A DNA stretch of 64,000 nt from Schistosoma haematobium (GCF_000699445.3 NC_067202.1:8179458-8243457), one strand, 5' to 3'. Positions 15,101 through 26,440 are shown, numbered from the stretch's first letter. Made by a program: numbers and translations. The notes: a model not told the origin generated them from the sequence alone.

Positions 15101-18100
15101 TTTCCAATGATGCTGGTATGCCTATTTTAGGACAACCTTGTTTTTGTAAATATGCTACTGGTCAAGATCAAGTTGAACCAATGTTTCGATATTTAAAAAA
15201 TACTCATGCTGGTTTACAGTTGATTGTAGTTGTTCTTCCTGGGAAAACCCCTGTTTACGGTTCGTTTTTTCTCTCGTTTTAATTCACTTTTAAATTAATT
15301 ACTCTTATGTTACTTATTTTTACTGGCTAAGTAATATTGAATGTTTTGTAGAAAAAGAAATGCAATTGTAAAAAGTAAAATAAAAGATGAAGTATTGTGT
15401 CGATATGATCTCTAGCGAATGTCAATGAAGATTGTATTTATAGTTGACTGAGTATCCTCTGTAGGCTCGTCAAGTCACTTATAAAAATAGAAGGCGAAAA
15501 TTCTAGCTTTGAGATGAGTATCAGTTATTTATGACAATCAGGTACATCACTTCAGAGTTATGAATTAAAAATATACCTTAAGCGAGAATTGAAATCTCAG
15601 TGGTAAAACTACACTATGCTGACGATATTAAGCGATTAACGAAAAATAGTTAGTCAGAATGCAGCTTCCACAAAAATAATTAAATTACAGAGGATTCGGA
15701 GTTTTAACTCCATGAATAGATCTAGTGGTACCAAGTACCTGGAAATTACAGTCATGTAATCCAGCTAGACCATAATTCCTAGCTTTATATCTTTTAAAAC
15801 CTAACTCCTAAATTTTCTTGACCCTAGCTCTTCATTCCACAGGAAGATGATCATCCAGTTTTTTGGAAACATGAGCTATAATGAAAATCAAGAGTTTCAG
15901 GAGGAAAATATCCGCATTAGCGTTTTAAATTCGCGCATCGAAAAAACCTAAGTTTGATTAGTCACTCAAGGCCGTCAGTATAGTTTTACAATTACAGTCT
16001 TATTATTCTCTATACAACTATTCCGGTCATTAATTGATAAAGATAGTATTTTATCTTGAAATTAGACAACTATTATACTTCTACTCGCGCATTAGTTTTT
16101 TTAATGCCCAATCCATCACATTTATGCACACAGCACTAAAAGATATTTCGCACAAAATAATATGTAGACACTTTAAGGAGAGAAATTGGGTGGTAATGTC
16201 GTAACTGACCTGTGTTATGCTAAAGAGGCTAAATGGATAATTTACTCACGAAACTCACTGCCATATTTCTACCGAATATATGTTGAGAGACCGATACATT
16301 AACTATTGAGTAAATATTATGTATTATGGAAACCATGATTCTATCGTTTACAGAATATTCAACCATCATTATGTAAACCTGAATTACTTGCTAAACAACA
16401 TAATTAAGATGAAAATGAAGATCATAAAACGTGGTCGTTATAGATTCCTCCTTGCCCGTTTTATCGAAAATAACTTTAAAATTTAGTCTTACATTCGTCA
16501 TTTCTCACGAAAAATGGGAGAATATCCTAGCAATATAGTCATATTTCACTTTTTTGTAAAGATTCACATTGGTAGATCAATTACGATGTTTTATGTATTC
16601 TTTGGTTTCAGCTGAGGTCAAGCGCGTTGGCGATATTATGTTTGGTCTTGCAACACAATGTGTTCAGTCAAAAAATGTAAATAAAACATCACCTCAAACA
16701 CTCTCTAATCTTTGTCTTAAAATCAATGTTAAATTAGGCGGTATCAATTCTATTATCGTTCCAAGCGTCCGACCTGCTGTTTTCCGTGAACCAGTTATCT
16801 TTCTTGGTGCAGATGTTACACACCCTCCAGCTGGTGATAAAACTAAACCAAGTATTGCTGCCGTTGTTGCTAGCATGGATGCACATCCAAGTCGTTATTC
16901 AGCTACTGTACGTGTTCAATCGCATCGTCAAGAAATTATACATGATTTATATCCAATGGTTAGAGATTTGTTACTGCAGTTCTATCGAGCTACTCGTTTC
17001 AAACCAACTCGTATTATTTACTATCGAGACGGTGTTGGTGAAGGTCAATTTTTAAATGTAAGCTTCTGTTCAAGTTGTATTACTCTTTTTTCGGCAACCT
17101 AGGATATGATTGTGAATTTATACCTATATTTTAATTCGAATCGGCTACTGTACCGACATTGAAGGTTATACTGTAGTCTCGTAAGTGTATAACCACTGGA
17201 CATCAGTAACTACACATGCTCCTGACATGGTATATCACATAGCTACTCAGTATTTGAACCTGTATGGGTTGTTTAATGGCACTTTTATCATATCTTTTAT
17301 TAATCCTGAAGGGCCTGAGAATAGTGCTTCATCTATTTTTATACTTTTCATCTCCCTTAGAATGTTTTTTGACATACATTTATCCCGATCGTAAGTTTTA
17401 CAGCTTCCTTATATTAGGTTTTAAAGATCCACCCATTTTTTAATATTATTTCTACCTGATGACGCTTTGGGTTTCTGGTTATATCAAATTAAATTTCTTC
17501 AAGATGTAACTCAGTAAATATTTGAACTGTCCTAACTTCCATTATCAACGAATTAAAGACTGTATACACTCTGGTCAACGAATTACCATAGAAGTTTATT
17601 TATTTATTCATATTCGTCTAGCATACAGAATTCAACCTATTAAAGAAAGCATTATGTTCAGCAGTGAACTATGGGAAAGGGAAGCAGCTGGTAATTTAAT
17701 CAAATGTCATAAGGTTGCTATATTTATTTGGGGTCCGTGACTTAATGAGTCCTGAAAATGTCTTCTTTCAAACTACTGGATAATTTGTTATTGTTATGAT
17801 TTTATGTCCGGCTTTTTATCACGTGACTTATCCACCAATCAAAATGCGACTTATACAGTCTCCGCTCTGTGCCAAACCAATGACGTCCGACCGGTATGAG
17901 CAGCCTAGCGTCTTATTTGGTCCTATGTCTGCATAGCCCGTCCACTTGAGTCCAGAACACAAACACCAGCTTCTGCAATATGAATCATTTATTTCAAACA
18001 TACTCGGTTTATATATCAACCAGACAGACCACAATGTACCATAAAATAGAAAATAACATTTGTACAATATTTGGCCAAATGTGGCTGTGAACGTGGGTTG

Positions 18101-21100
18101 ATAACTGTTAGGAACCAAAGAAACAGTAGTTTTGCACATGATGGGTTGTATACAAATATGTTGATTGATCATTATTTATTTGTAATAATTTATCTAGAAT
18201 GTATTTTAGTTTGCAGTCAAGTTTTATCCATCCGTCTATTATCTTATTTTACACCGTTGAACAACTTCTGTTTCTCTTAGGTTTTAAATCATGAACTCCG
18301 TGCTATCCGTGAAGCATGTGTCAAATTAGAATTAGGCTATCAGCCTGGTATTACTTTCATTGTTGTGCAAAAGCGGCATCATACACGTCTATTTTGTGCT
18401 GACAAAAAAGATCAGATGGGTAAATCTGGGAATATACCTGCTGGAACAACAGTTGATCAAGTTATTACCCACCCAACGGAATTCGATTTCTATTTGTGTA
18501 GTCATGCAGGCATTCAAGGCACTTCACGACCTAGTCATTATCATGTATTATGGGACGATAATAGGTTAGTTTACTATTTTTCCCAGTTCATTTAATGATT
18601 TGAATTATAAATAATTTAAAAGAAAGATTTATTTTCTTTCATCATAAATGCACGAATTAGCGAGCTGATCTGCTAGATTTGTTAATAATCGGCATCGTTA
18701 AATTCTGAAATTTCATGGAATGTTAAAATCCGTTGAGCGTTTCATTGATGTTAAAAAAGGTTACTAGGATGATGAAAAGGTAGAACGATCGTCGACCTGT
18801 TGTGTTGATGAAAAAAAAATCGAAGTATCCAATGTCTTATGTTTACCGATCACTGTTTAGTGGTCAGAGTGATGACTAATGAACACAATTCAATCAAATC
18901 ATTTTAGGTTGGTAAAATTATATGACGAGATAGTTCGCAAATCTGACTTCTGTGAACAATTGAAACTGATATGGGTCAGGTGTATTATCACTTGTTACAC
19001 TTGTTAGACCTCATAACATATATAATTACTGACTATTTTAAATGTTCAAAGAACCACTCACTGGTTGTATTGTAAATTTAACTTCCTATTTTCTTTTCAC
19101 TCCAAAAACCACGAGAGTTGTCCTTCATTTCTACCACGATTAAAACAGTTTTCTTTCTGTATAAATTGTCGTTCTTTCAGTATGCTAGTTTTTGTCCTAC
19201 TTTCAAGTTCATTTTATACAGCTGTTTATACACATGTGGTATTTGCTTAAGTTATATACAGATTTATTGATAATCTTTATATTATTGTTATAATTGTCTT
19301 TCATTTTCCTGTTTCTTCTTTTTTCTTGGTAAATAGATTTAGTGCTGATGATATACAAAATTTAACTTATCAATTATGTCATACATATGTACGTTGTACT
19401 CGTTCTGTGTCAATTCCTGCTCCAGCCTATTATGCACATTTAGTTGCATTTCGAGCACGATATCATTTAGTTGAAAAAGAAATAGATAGGTTAGTTTAAA
19501 AATGATCTGATTTCATTATGATTTATTTTATTGATTTGATTAGTTACGTTTAATCCCTGTGGTTACATTATTTCCTGGTATAAAACTGTTTAAATGCTTG
19601 TTTATTTTGTGAAATCTCTTAATACCGCTGTTCGTGGTGACCAGCTTGGAGCAACATAAATTCTGTCATGACAGTTTATCTATTCAGTATTAACTGGAGT
19701 TCTGTTTTAGGGTTAATAAGGAGTACGTTACCATCGGGATTGATATTTTTGAATTTTTTTCATCTTCAGTGAAAGGTCATCGCTGGAATTGCTTGCTATT
19801 TATGAGATAAGCTTTACTACCGCCGTACTTCAACACAGTCAGCAGTAGGACTTCGTCCTCAAACCTTGAGTTTAGTCTGTTTTTAGTCTTACCATTACTC
19901 AATCGATCTGTTGAAGTGGTAAAGCCTTAAAAATTCAGGTGTCTTAGCTCGATTGTCTCTTCACTATAGACCATCTCGTCGGAATCGTCAAGGTATTAAC
20001 CATAGTCAAGAGTGCTGTTTGAGTCATGTCAAAAAGATTGACATTTTCTGTTTATGCTGATTCATCAGTTCGGTTAGACTTTAATATGCTTAACATGGTA
20101 GCTCAAATATTTGGAAATGCGAAATAAGGTACACATGAGTTTCTTCTAGAAAAACTCAGAAAATATGAAGCAAGAACGATTAAAATAAGAAATTCGAACA
20201 CTCAAATGAATAATAAAAATAAGTCTGTAGACTAAGTATTCATTATAATTTGAGTAAGCTTATGTTTCCTACTGCTCATTCTGCACACTTTCATCTTCCA
20301 AAAAAAAAATTAAAAAATTCTTCCCTCTCGAATCATAAAATTTTGCAAAGAATTGATCTAAAGGTCTGATCCACAAGGCAGTGAAGCAACGTCTCATGGT
20401 AGCCGGTGATCAATAATTGATTCATATGTCATTCAATCGGGATCCTGGAGCCCATGTGACCATTGGTTTGGAGAGGTAGAGTTTCCGTATCCACCAGACC
20501 GGTTGAAGCACTGGACATTCGCTTTTCGTCCTCTCAATTTCATATACAGCACCCCCGTCGCGAGAAGGCAGTGAGTAGGACTTTCCTGACAGTGGTTTTA
20601 TGCACATGGTCATGTGAGAGCCTTTCGAGTGAGAAAAGCTGACTCTCCCCACTCTCGGCCGTACCAGAGCATTTGGGGGCGACAAATGTTCAGTCTCATT
20701 ATCATCAAAAATGATTTTCCGCTTAAAACTCAATCAAATGCATAAACATTTCACAATGTGTGGTTCTGCCACATCTCAGCCATTAATTGTTTTTTTTGTA
20801 GATATCTATTTTCATCAGTCATACTGTATAATAGGAACTAAAGATAGCAACAACACACTCCATTTCTATGTACATTCAAGACAGATATTTTACTATCATC
20901 GAGATTATTATTATCTCATACTTAAACTCCTTGTCAAGTCACTAAATTACGCACTATACTGATCAAAATATCTCACTTATTCTCCTTGTGTTAATGGATA
21001 AATGAAGAGACCTTTTCGGATGCTATCATAACACTTATTCTTGTCAAAACAGTGATTTTTCATAATCAGGAAATTAGACATAATCGATTAAATTACTGAG

Positions 21101-21751
21101 AGGTTATGTGTGGTTGACAACAGTCTTCAGCTTACAGATCATTATTGAGTATTAATATCTTATCAATTTAGTTTCACACATATCTCGAATTCAAAGTCAA
21201 ACTTTTAGAATATGAATACCACTTCTCTCCATAGCCCCTACATGGTTCACTTTAAAGTTTACAAAACTTGATTATTATGTTTCACTCAATTATTCAACTA
21301 AATTATATATCGGTAGTCCTCCAGTGATGTCAATTGTTTCTTATTTTCATTTACTATTGTACAATCTGCTTAACGTACTTAATTAGTAAGTATATAAGTA
21401 ACAGATTTTTCCTGGTCCGTAATATCATATCAATATGGGCAACAATAATGTCATAGAGTGTATTCTGTAGTTTTATACAGGTCTGTTCCCCCCTCCCCAC
21501 TCTTTCCTATTGTTATATCATAGTTATTGTAAGTATGTGATAAATATGTAACTATTAACATTTGTTTAATGTTTGAGATCATTTTCATTAGTATTTTGTA
21601 TTATCATGCCAATTACAACAACTTTTCGATTTTATTTTTTAGTGGTGAAGGAAGTCAAAAATCAGGCAATTCAGATGAACGTACACCTACGGCTATGATG
21701 AGGGCTGTTACAGTTCATCCGGAAACCTTAAGAGTCATGTACTTTGCCTAA
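306..21751 (+). CDS. ago1: Argonaute, AGO1/AGO2 clade (13 coding exons, 5' partial)
   Basis: Small-RNA-guided effector of RNA silencing; cytoplasmic RISC core. Exons 306-885, 2162-2285, 6199-6380, 7883-8019, 8679-8813, 10651-10822, 12409-12592, 13845-14101, 15075-15259, 16612-17057, 18281-18564, 19337-19489 and 21643-21751 join in one frame with GT/AG at every junction. They give 982 residues, numbered here from the split codon at 306. Residues 1-140 are a Gly/Ser/Asn-rich extension. Then come the N domain (about 141-290), PAZ (about 345-500), MID (about 560-700) and PIWI (about 700-960), ending in the usual MYFA. MID 5'-phosphate pocket residues Y652, K656, Q668 and K693 are present. The slicer tetrad D720, E760, D792, H930 has the same spacing as human AGO2 597/637/669/807. 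The upstream exon with the start codon is outside the window. The symbol is by family resemblance; schistosomes have several Argonautes. Confidence 0.95.
886..2161 (+). other. ago1 intron without recognisable content
   Basis: AT-rich intron between N-domain exons. I recognised no repeat or ORF on either strand. Confidence 0.6.
2162..2285 (+). CDS. ago1: ago1 exon b: N domain
   Basis: Encodes EIIETMV through [18 protein letters not shown]. It completes the Arg codon of the previous exon and ends in phase 0 at a GTATGT donor. Confidence 0.93.
3015..4921 (-). mobile_element. Ty3/gypsy-type pol remnant, antisense in an ago1 intron
   Basis: Reading on the minus strand, 4921-4622 carries the segment before RT ([19 protein letters not shown] and [14 protein letters not shown]). 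4307-4116 has the RT active-site region as YLDHI instead of YLDD. 4025-3744 and 3838-3462 cover the RT end and RNase H ([37 protein letters not shown]). 3287-3015 is the integrase HHCC zinc finger ([20 protein letters not shown], then SCVDCAL). Order and motifs fit a Ty3/gypsy polyprotein. Frameshifts, stops and the lost catalytic Asp show it is dead. Schistosome relatives include Boudicca and Saci elements; I cannot say which this is. I could not find LTRs. Confidence 0.85.
5355..5452 (+). repeat. Degenerate SMalpha-like hammerhead element (family A)
   Basis: AATGCAAGTACATTCAG is followed by a decayed core (CGGAGGA), a stem II like GTTCTGAATAGGAC, GAA and a GATTCAGCTG tail. This is the layout of the better copy at 30078-30320. 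Core position 4 is mutated, so it should be inactive. Confidence 0.6.
6199..6380 (+). CDS. ago1: ago1 exon c: N domain/L1
   Basis: Encodes [20 protein letters not shown] to VIMRHLPSM, preceded by a pyrimidine-rich TTTTTAG acceptor and followed by GTAATA. Ends in phase 2. Confidence 0.93.
6381..7882 (+). other. ago1 intron without recognisable content
   Basis: AT-rich sequence with no domain-like ORF or repeat family that I recognise. Confidence 0.55.
7883..8019 (+). CDS. ago1: ago1 exon d: L1 linker
   Basis: Encodes the highly conserved YTPVGRSFF and [18 protein letters not shown] block, then MMLNID. The donor is GTTAGT at 8020. Ends in phase 1. Confidence 0.94.
8679..8813 (+). CDS. ago1: ago1 exon e: start of PAZ
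   Basis: Encodes [20 protein letters not shown] and [13 protein letters not shown], the L1 to PAZ transition. The acceptor is TTGTAG and the donor GGTAGT. A retroelement composite begins only about 40 bp downstream. Confidence 0.93.
8855..9140 (+). mobile_element. SR2-like (RTE clade) 5' region, first part
   Basis: Matches the 5' end of the SR2-type copy at 61192: AGCCCGGAT, a run ending CATCCTGTAGAAAA, CTCATGATGAAAGCC, then the start of the endonuclease region with GAGACCAGGAGGACCAG. It is interrupted by the (ATT)n-headed block that follows. Confidence 0.75.
9145..9550 (-). mobile_element. Insertion with an (ATT)n end, probably a LINE 3' end, nested in SR2
   Basis: A run of about 14 ATT units (9149-9191; AAT on the minus strand) leads into about 350 bp unrelated to SR2. 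SR2 similarity stops at about 9140 and resumes at about 9551 (CACATTGGACTCAAGCTG), as expected for an insertion. An AAT-repeat tail on the minus strand suggests a non-LTR 3' end; no RT motif is visible. Confidence 0.5.
9551..9785 (+). mobile_element. SR2-like endonuclease region, second part
   Basis: Resumes SR2 similarity with ACACATTGGACTCAAGCTG, CCAAAGAAGCACGAAAAGCA and CTATAGGATAGAAATCTC, as at 61548-61720 of the longer copy. It is frame-broken and stops where a different LINE fragment begins. Confidence 0.7.
9786..9905 (-). mobile_element. C-terminal fragment of a second LINE family
   Basis: The minus strand reads [15 protein letters not shown], a stop, then [12 protein letters not shown]. 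This is the same C-terminus as the LINE remnant at 23390-24010. It abuts the SR2 remnant. Confidence 0.65.
10651..10822 (+). CDS. ago1: ago1 exon f: PAZ domain
   Basis: Encodes [20 protein letters not shown] and the [19 protein letters not shown] block that form the 3'-end binding pocket of PAZ. The donor is GTGAGG at 10823. Confidence 0.93.
12409..12592 (+). CDS. ago1: ago1 exon g: PAZ end and L2
   Basis: Encodes [37 protein letters not shown] and [19 protein letters not shown], near-identical to metazoan AGO1/2. Ends in phase 0 at GTAAGC. Confidence 0.95.
13845..14101 (+). CDS. ago1: ago1 exon h: L2 linker
   Basis: Begins [16 protein letters not shown] and includes [10 protein letters not shown] and [13 protein letters not shown]. 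The acceptor is AAACAG and the donor GTTGGT. Confidence 0.95.
15075..15259 (+). CDS. ago1: ago1 exon i: MID domain
   Basis: Encodes the [13 protein letters not shown] block, [20 protein letters not shown] and LPGKTPVY. The last Tyr (residue 652) is the base-stacking pocket residue equivalent to human AGO2 Y529. Confidence 0.95.
16612..17057 (+). CDS. ago1: ago1 exon j: MID/PIWI with three catalytic residues
   Basis: Carries pocket residues K656, Q668 and K693, then PIWI motifs [10 protein letters not shown] (D720), HRQEII (E760) and [11 protein letters not shown] (D792). The intervals of 40 and 32 residues match human AGO2. Ends in phase 0 at GTAAGC. Confidence 0.96.
17815..18170. repeat. 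GC-richer block in an ago1 intron, possible solo LTR or dispersed repeat
   Basis: Starting near CACGTGACTTATCCACC, the base composition is unlike the surrounding intron, and a 114-codon frame stays open on the minus strand. I see no domain and no clear terminal repeats, so the nature is open. Confidence 0.3.
18281..18564 (+). CDS. ago1: ago1 exon k: PIWI core
   Basis: Encodes [40 protein letters not shown] and [20 protein letters not shown], followed by HVLWDDN. Ends in phase 2 at GTTAGT. Confidence 0.95.
19337..19489 (+). CDS. ago1: ago1 exon l: PIWI end with the catalytic His
   Basis: Encodes [20 protein letters not shown] and [16 protein letters not shown]. The His of YYAHL is residue 930, matching human AGO2 H807 (Arg in human AGO1), so the tetrad is DEDH. 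Confidence 0.95.
19790..20010 (+). repeat. Diverged copy of the dispersed repeat at 27790-28380
   Basis: Shares with 28140-28340 the order CAGTCAGCAGTA, GACTTCG, CCTCAAACCTTGAG-like, TTTAGTCTTACC, a Leu-rich middle and GTCAAGGTA. It lies in the last-but-one ago1 intron. Confidence 0.6.
20340..20705. repeat. Dispersed repeat with a conserved 103-codon minus-strand frame
   Basis: Shares long blocks with 54300-54780: CACAAGGCAGTGA, TTCGTCCTCTCAATTTCATA, GCTGACTCTCCCCACT and AGAGCATTTGGGGGC. Here the minus strand is open from 20733 to 20422 with no stop. I recognise no protein family. It could be a retroelement fragment or a non-autonomous repeat. Confidence 0.6.
21643..21751 (+). CDS. ago1: ago1 exon m: terminal exon with stop
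   Basis: Starts SGEGSQKSG after a TTTTTTAG acceptor and ends RVMYFA then TAA (21749-21751), the usual Argonaute C-terminus. Confidence 0.95.
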
Positions 21752-22640
21752 TGTTTACAAATGTGAAACAAACTGTGAAATCCCCCTCAAAGAAATTTAG
21801 CTCTCATTCATATTGTCTTTTGCTAAAACAAACGAGACAACCAAGGCAAACACAACTGACCTACAATAACCACCTCTCAGTTGGCAGCTGTAAAATGCAT
21901 TGTCATTTGTGTATATCTTTCAGGTTGCTTTTTTCTTTCAAACTGCATTTCTGAATACTATGTATTTTTATTTACTTTCCTCCTTATGTGCCAACCACTA
22001 CTACTTTCTTTTTGTCGAGGGGAGGACCATTAGAGTCTTCTTTCATTGTAATAGTTTATTAAATAATCGTAGCAGTAATAATAATAATAATTATTATTAT
22101 AGTTGTTATTATTATCTACGTTCATCTTGACTTCTTTGTTCTTTGTGGGCTGTGTTTTAATAATCAATGTTGCCTAATAGAATAGTACTGGTCGTTATAA
22201 TTACCAGTACATAAATTTATACTACTACTCATGATAATAGTAATACATTTTGTACAGTACATAATGCATTAATTTATGTATTATTATTATTATAGACGTT
22301 AATTATAATTGCTACTATCATTATTACTTGTATGTATCGTTTAATTTGGTGTTGTACTTAAACTTATCACGCTATGAATATATTTACATACTTTTTTTCC
22401 TTCTTTATTCACGACTCCAAATATTCTCATTTTCTTTGAGCACCGTATTTTCAAATTAATATGCCCATAATTAGTAACAATGCTGATGATAATGATAATG
22501 ACAAATAATCATTATCACATATAATACTTTCATATATCCCAATAAAAGGGAATTATACACTCATTCTCCTGACCATTTTATTGCATTCTATAAATATTTG
22601 GAAAAAATAATAAACATATATATTATAGAATAATAAATGT
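21752..22640 (+). other. ago1: Probable ago1 3' UTR and downstream flank
   Basis: T-rich and trinucleotide-rich (ATT/AAT) sequence follows the stop. Poly(A) signal candidates are at 22542-22547 and 22609-22614. Confidence 0.5.
22542..22547 (+). promoter_or_regulatory. Candidate poly(A) signal of ago1
   Basis: AATAAA about 790 bp after the ago1 stop; a second AATAAA is at 22609. The choice cannot be settled from sequence alone. Confidence 0.35.
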
Positions 22641-23389
22641 TAATTCTTTTGTTATTTCCTACTCCCTCCTAGTGGAGGGAGTTCATTGTCAATCTGGGTT
22701 AACCGTATCAAGTGTGATGTAGACATTGTGATTCTAAGTCACAGTGATTAGTGTGATGGTCGTTTTTTTTCAGAAGAAGAAAATAACGACGACCCAAGTG
22801 TATATATTTAATATGATCGAAGCACTAGTCTTTCATTCATTGGATTAGGAAACGAACTCTTCGACTACCGTAGTCTGAATAATATCAGGCTTGATAGTAA
22901 TCATATACTTTATACCCTAGTAGATTGACATTAATGAGTGACAGAATAAAAAATTCATAGAATAAAGCGGATTGATTAGATAATTAAAGGATAAACAAAT
23001 CATAGATATCGTGGACATCAGTGCTGATAGACATAAAATGTTTGATTGTATTTTCGTTAAGTTCACTGGTGACATTCTGGTACAGTCGAATAAATGAAGA
23101 TTATTTGTCAATTTAGATTTTCATTCATTGTGTTCAGTCAGTTCTCTACAACGTAGTACCAGGCATACATACGCATCGATCCAAGTTACAACATCCCATT
23201 AGCACAACAAGGTGAACACCAAATTCATAGAAGTAGTTACTTCAATGGTAGTAATATATAAAACGAAGATCGCATATAAAGACAGTACAGGAAGAAAGAA
23301 TTAGTTCGTAGATAGAAAGGTATAAAGTAATTTTAATCTCATAGTTTAAGGTAAGGCAAAGAGTACACACATACGCCATTGTGATCGAT
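22641..23389. other. Intergenic DNA
   Basis: AT-rich, no gene seen. The right end may be the 3' UTR of the minus-strand LINE that follows. Confidence 0.5.
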
Positions 23390-24010
23390 TCAGAGTCATG
23401 TCACCCAGAGTCTCCAACCACTGGTTAGGATAGTCGTACGGACCCCAACGAAGTAGTTTGCATCTGCCAATATCGCTCAGACCAGAAGTCAGTGACTATG
23501 GACTAATGCCATATTTTGGTTTGGCCGCCCCTAACTTCCATCTTTTCCCAACACTAGTCAGCATTGCGCGTCATGGTGATCGGTGTTCAGGCATACGCGA
23601 CACGTGGCCCAACCTTCTTAGTCAATGAAGATTCACAACCTCATCAACTGATTTACCATCACTCCTTAATACCCTACGTCTAACCTCACTATTACTTACC
23701 CAGTGATCCCTGCAGATGCGAACAATATCTGAGATGAAATACTAGTAGTTTACGTGTATCTTCTATCCTTAATGGCCACGTTTCGCAGCCGTAATTAGAA
23801 CAGAACGAACTGCTGCATAGTATACTCGTCCTTTAATTGACAGACGGATATCTCGCCTCCATAGGTCACGTAAGTTGGCAATACCGGACGAGCCATTTGA
23901 ATTGGTACAGAGATTTCGTCATATATCAATACATTAGGGCTGATCAGATCTCCAAGATAAGCAAAGTTGTCAACGCGTTCGACTACTTCACTCCCTATCC
24001 TTCACTGTCT
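23390..24010 (-). mobile_element. Non-LTR retrotransposon C-terminal remnant
   Basis: The minus strand reads, in pieces, GSSGIANLRDLWRRRDIRLS, IKGRVYYAAVRSVL, ISDIVRICRDHWVSNSEV and, near 23450-23390, YDYPNQWLETLGDM. This is the typical C-terminus of schistosome endonuclease/reverse transcriptase ORFs, after the RT domain. Several frameshifts make it a pseudogene. The same family contributes 9786-9905. Confidence 0.75.
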
Positions 24011-24649
24011 GAAATTGATACAACGTGATTAGAAGACAAAATCATATTGCTCTACTCATTGTGATTCTTGCTTAAACATTACCTCCGTTTTTTTAATTCC
24101 ATATGATGATTCACTAGGTATTGTTTGCTTGTATCTTCCCACCAACAATCTTTCCATATGATGATTATTTAGTTTAATATTTGTTTTTATTTTCCAGTGT
24201 GATATTTTATTTGGTATAACACTAATTTTATTTGAGTGTAATATATTTGTTCACGGTATTGAATTAACATGAAATATGCTGAGTATAATATACAGCATAA
24301 AGTTTTGTCATAACTTGGAGTACTTTTTCATATATGTGACTTGATTCTAATTGATAATCAAAATGGGTGTACAATAACTATATAAATGAGTGTATTTTCG
24401 ACCAGGATCGTCCGCATCGTGATTTGGGTTGAATAAATCTTTACTTGTACCAGTCTTGGTGTTCTTACTTAACGTCGTGGGGATTGTAGTAGTTCCTCTT
24501 TTTTTTCAAGTATAAGTAATAAGCGATGCGGATACAACTATCCTTTACGAAATCAACGATAGTTTTATGGAAGATTTTATACAACATGCATAACCTAAGT
24601 ATGTAAATTTGTTGATGTGTACAAAACCCTGAACATGATTTAAGATAGG

Positions 24650-26440
24650 AAGAACAAGATGATAGCAATTATCAACAGCCGAACAAAAACAGAGAAAGTC
24701 AAGGCACAAGCTGAATACACAGAAGCGAACAAGCAAGTGAAGAAGAGCATTAGAGCCGACAAGCAGAAATATAAGGAAGATCTAGCAATGACAGCGGAAA
24801 AAGCTGTAAGAGAAGGAAATACGAGATAACTATATGAAACGACGAAGAAACCCGTAGGAAAATACAGTAAACCAGAAAGATCAGTAAAGGAAAAACAAGG
24901 CAAGCCAATCACTGAAATTCAAGGACTGAGGAACAGATGGGTAGAACACTTTGAGGAACTCTTAAATAGACCAGTTCCATTGAATCCACCGGACATCGAA
25001 GCAATAAACATAAACCTCCCTATGGATATCACTCCACCAACGATGGAAGAAATCAGGATGGCCATCAGACAAATCAAGAGTGGGAAAGTAGTAGGACCTG
25101 ACAACATACCAGTTAAAGCACTGAAGTCAGACATAGAGGTAACTTCAACATGCTCCACGTTCTATTTAAGAAGATTTGGAAGGAAGAACAAGTTCCAACA
25201 GACTTGAAAGAAGGATATCTCATCGAGATACCAACGAAATGAAATCTGGGCAAATGTAAGAACTATAGAGGAATCACACTACTACCGGTACCAGGAAAAG
25301 TTTTCAACAGTGCTGTTGAGCCGAATGAAAGGTTCAGTTGTCCTCCAAGTTCTGAAATACATAAGGATAGGTTGTGAGCAGATCAAATCGCAATACTACG
25401 GATCATTGTTGAACAATCAATCGAATGGAACTCGTCACTATACATCAAATTCCTTGACTATGAGATAGCATTTGGACGTGTAGATATGAGGACTTTATGA
25501 AAACTTCGACAATATGGTGTACCTGAGAGGATAGTCAACATCGTCCAGAGTTCATACGACGGACTACAGTGCAAAGTGGTGCATGGAGGACAGCTAACAT
25601 ACGCATCCCAAGTGAGAACCGGAGTCAGATAAGGTTGTTTACTGTCTCCCTTCCTCTTCTGGTGGTAGACTGGATTATGAAAACTTCCATATCTCAGGGA
25701 AAGCACTGAATACAATGGACAGGCTGGATGCAATAGACGATTTGGACTTTGCAGATGACCCAGCTCTTCTATCTCTTGTTATTGGATCTTTCTTCAGGTA
25801 TTTATATAAGATCGACATACAATGATAGTGAAAGCTAGAGTAGAGCAGAGGTTTAGCAACCCCATCCTGTAGAAAAGAACCTTGCTAAAAAGACGCTAAC
25901 CAGAAAAAAATAGACCCATTAATTATTTCATGCAGACAAATTGTTCAAAATATATGTGAATAGAAGAATAAATAAATGATAAATGATTAGCAGTCAGATA
26001 TGGATTACTTTACAATCTGTCATAATTATCCAGCGATACTCTACATTAGTACGACGACAAGAAATAATAATATTCATTGTAGTGGAAAAATAGACAGAAA
26101 GAATATAATCCTAAAAGAGTAAATAAAATCGGCTCTCAAATACAACACAGAGAACACCAACCCAATCACAGTTGATGACAAAACTCTGGAAGTGATGGGA
26201 AGTTTCACATACTTGGGAAGCATCATCGATGAACGAGGAGGATCTGGTGCAGACGTAAATGCGAGGATTGGCAAAGCAAGGACAAAATTTCCACGGTTGA
26301 AGAACATATGGAACTCAAAACAACTGTCAATCAATATCAAAGTCAGAATCTTCAATACAAACGTCATGACAGTCCTATTGTACGGAGCTGGTGAGCGGCC
26401 CATGCTCTTCCGTAAGGAGTAACAGGCGTAAGTAAGTAAA
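24650..26440 (+). mobile_element. SR2-like (RTE clade) RT remnant with 3' tail
   Basis: 24900-25140 encodes the ELLNRPVPLNPPDIEA segment and IRMAIRQIKSGKVVGPDNIP. The RT region continues with frameshifts to about 25780. About 350 bp of foreign sequence intervenes (including an SR2 5'-end-like piece at 25855-25915). It resumes at 26130 with [13 protein letters not shown]. The end, GAGCGGCCCATGCTCTTCC then GTAACAGGCG and TAAG/TAAA repeats, matches the 3' end of the element at 43527. Many stops; dead. Confidence 0.85.

Larger units (their letters stand above)
10823..16611 (+). other. ago1 introns around exons g-i: no repeats recognised
   Basis: The introns 10823-12408, 12593-13844, 14102-15074 and 15260-16611 total over 5 kb. 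I found no retroelement, RNA or extra exon in them, in contrast to the transposon-rich introns elsewhere in the window. Confidence 0.5.

Noticed and set aside
24465..24912. Overlapping minus-strand hydrophobic ORFs
   Set aside because: Antisense to the SR2 basic linker region; the same shadows appear opposite 62469-62714.
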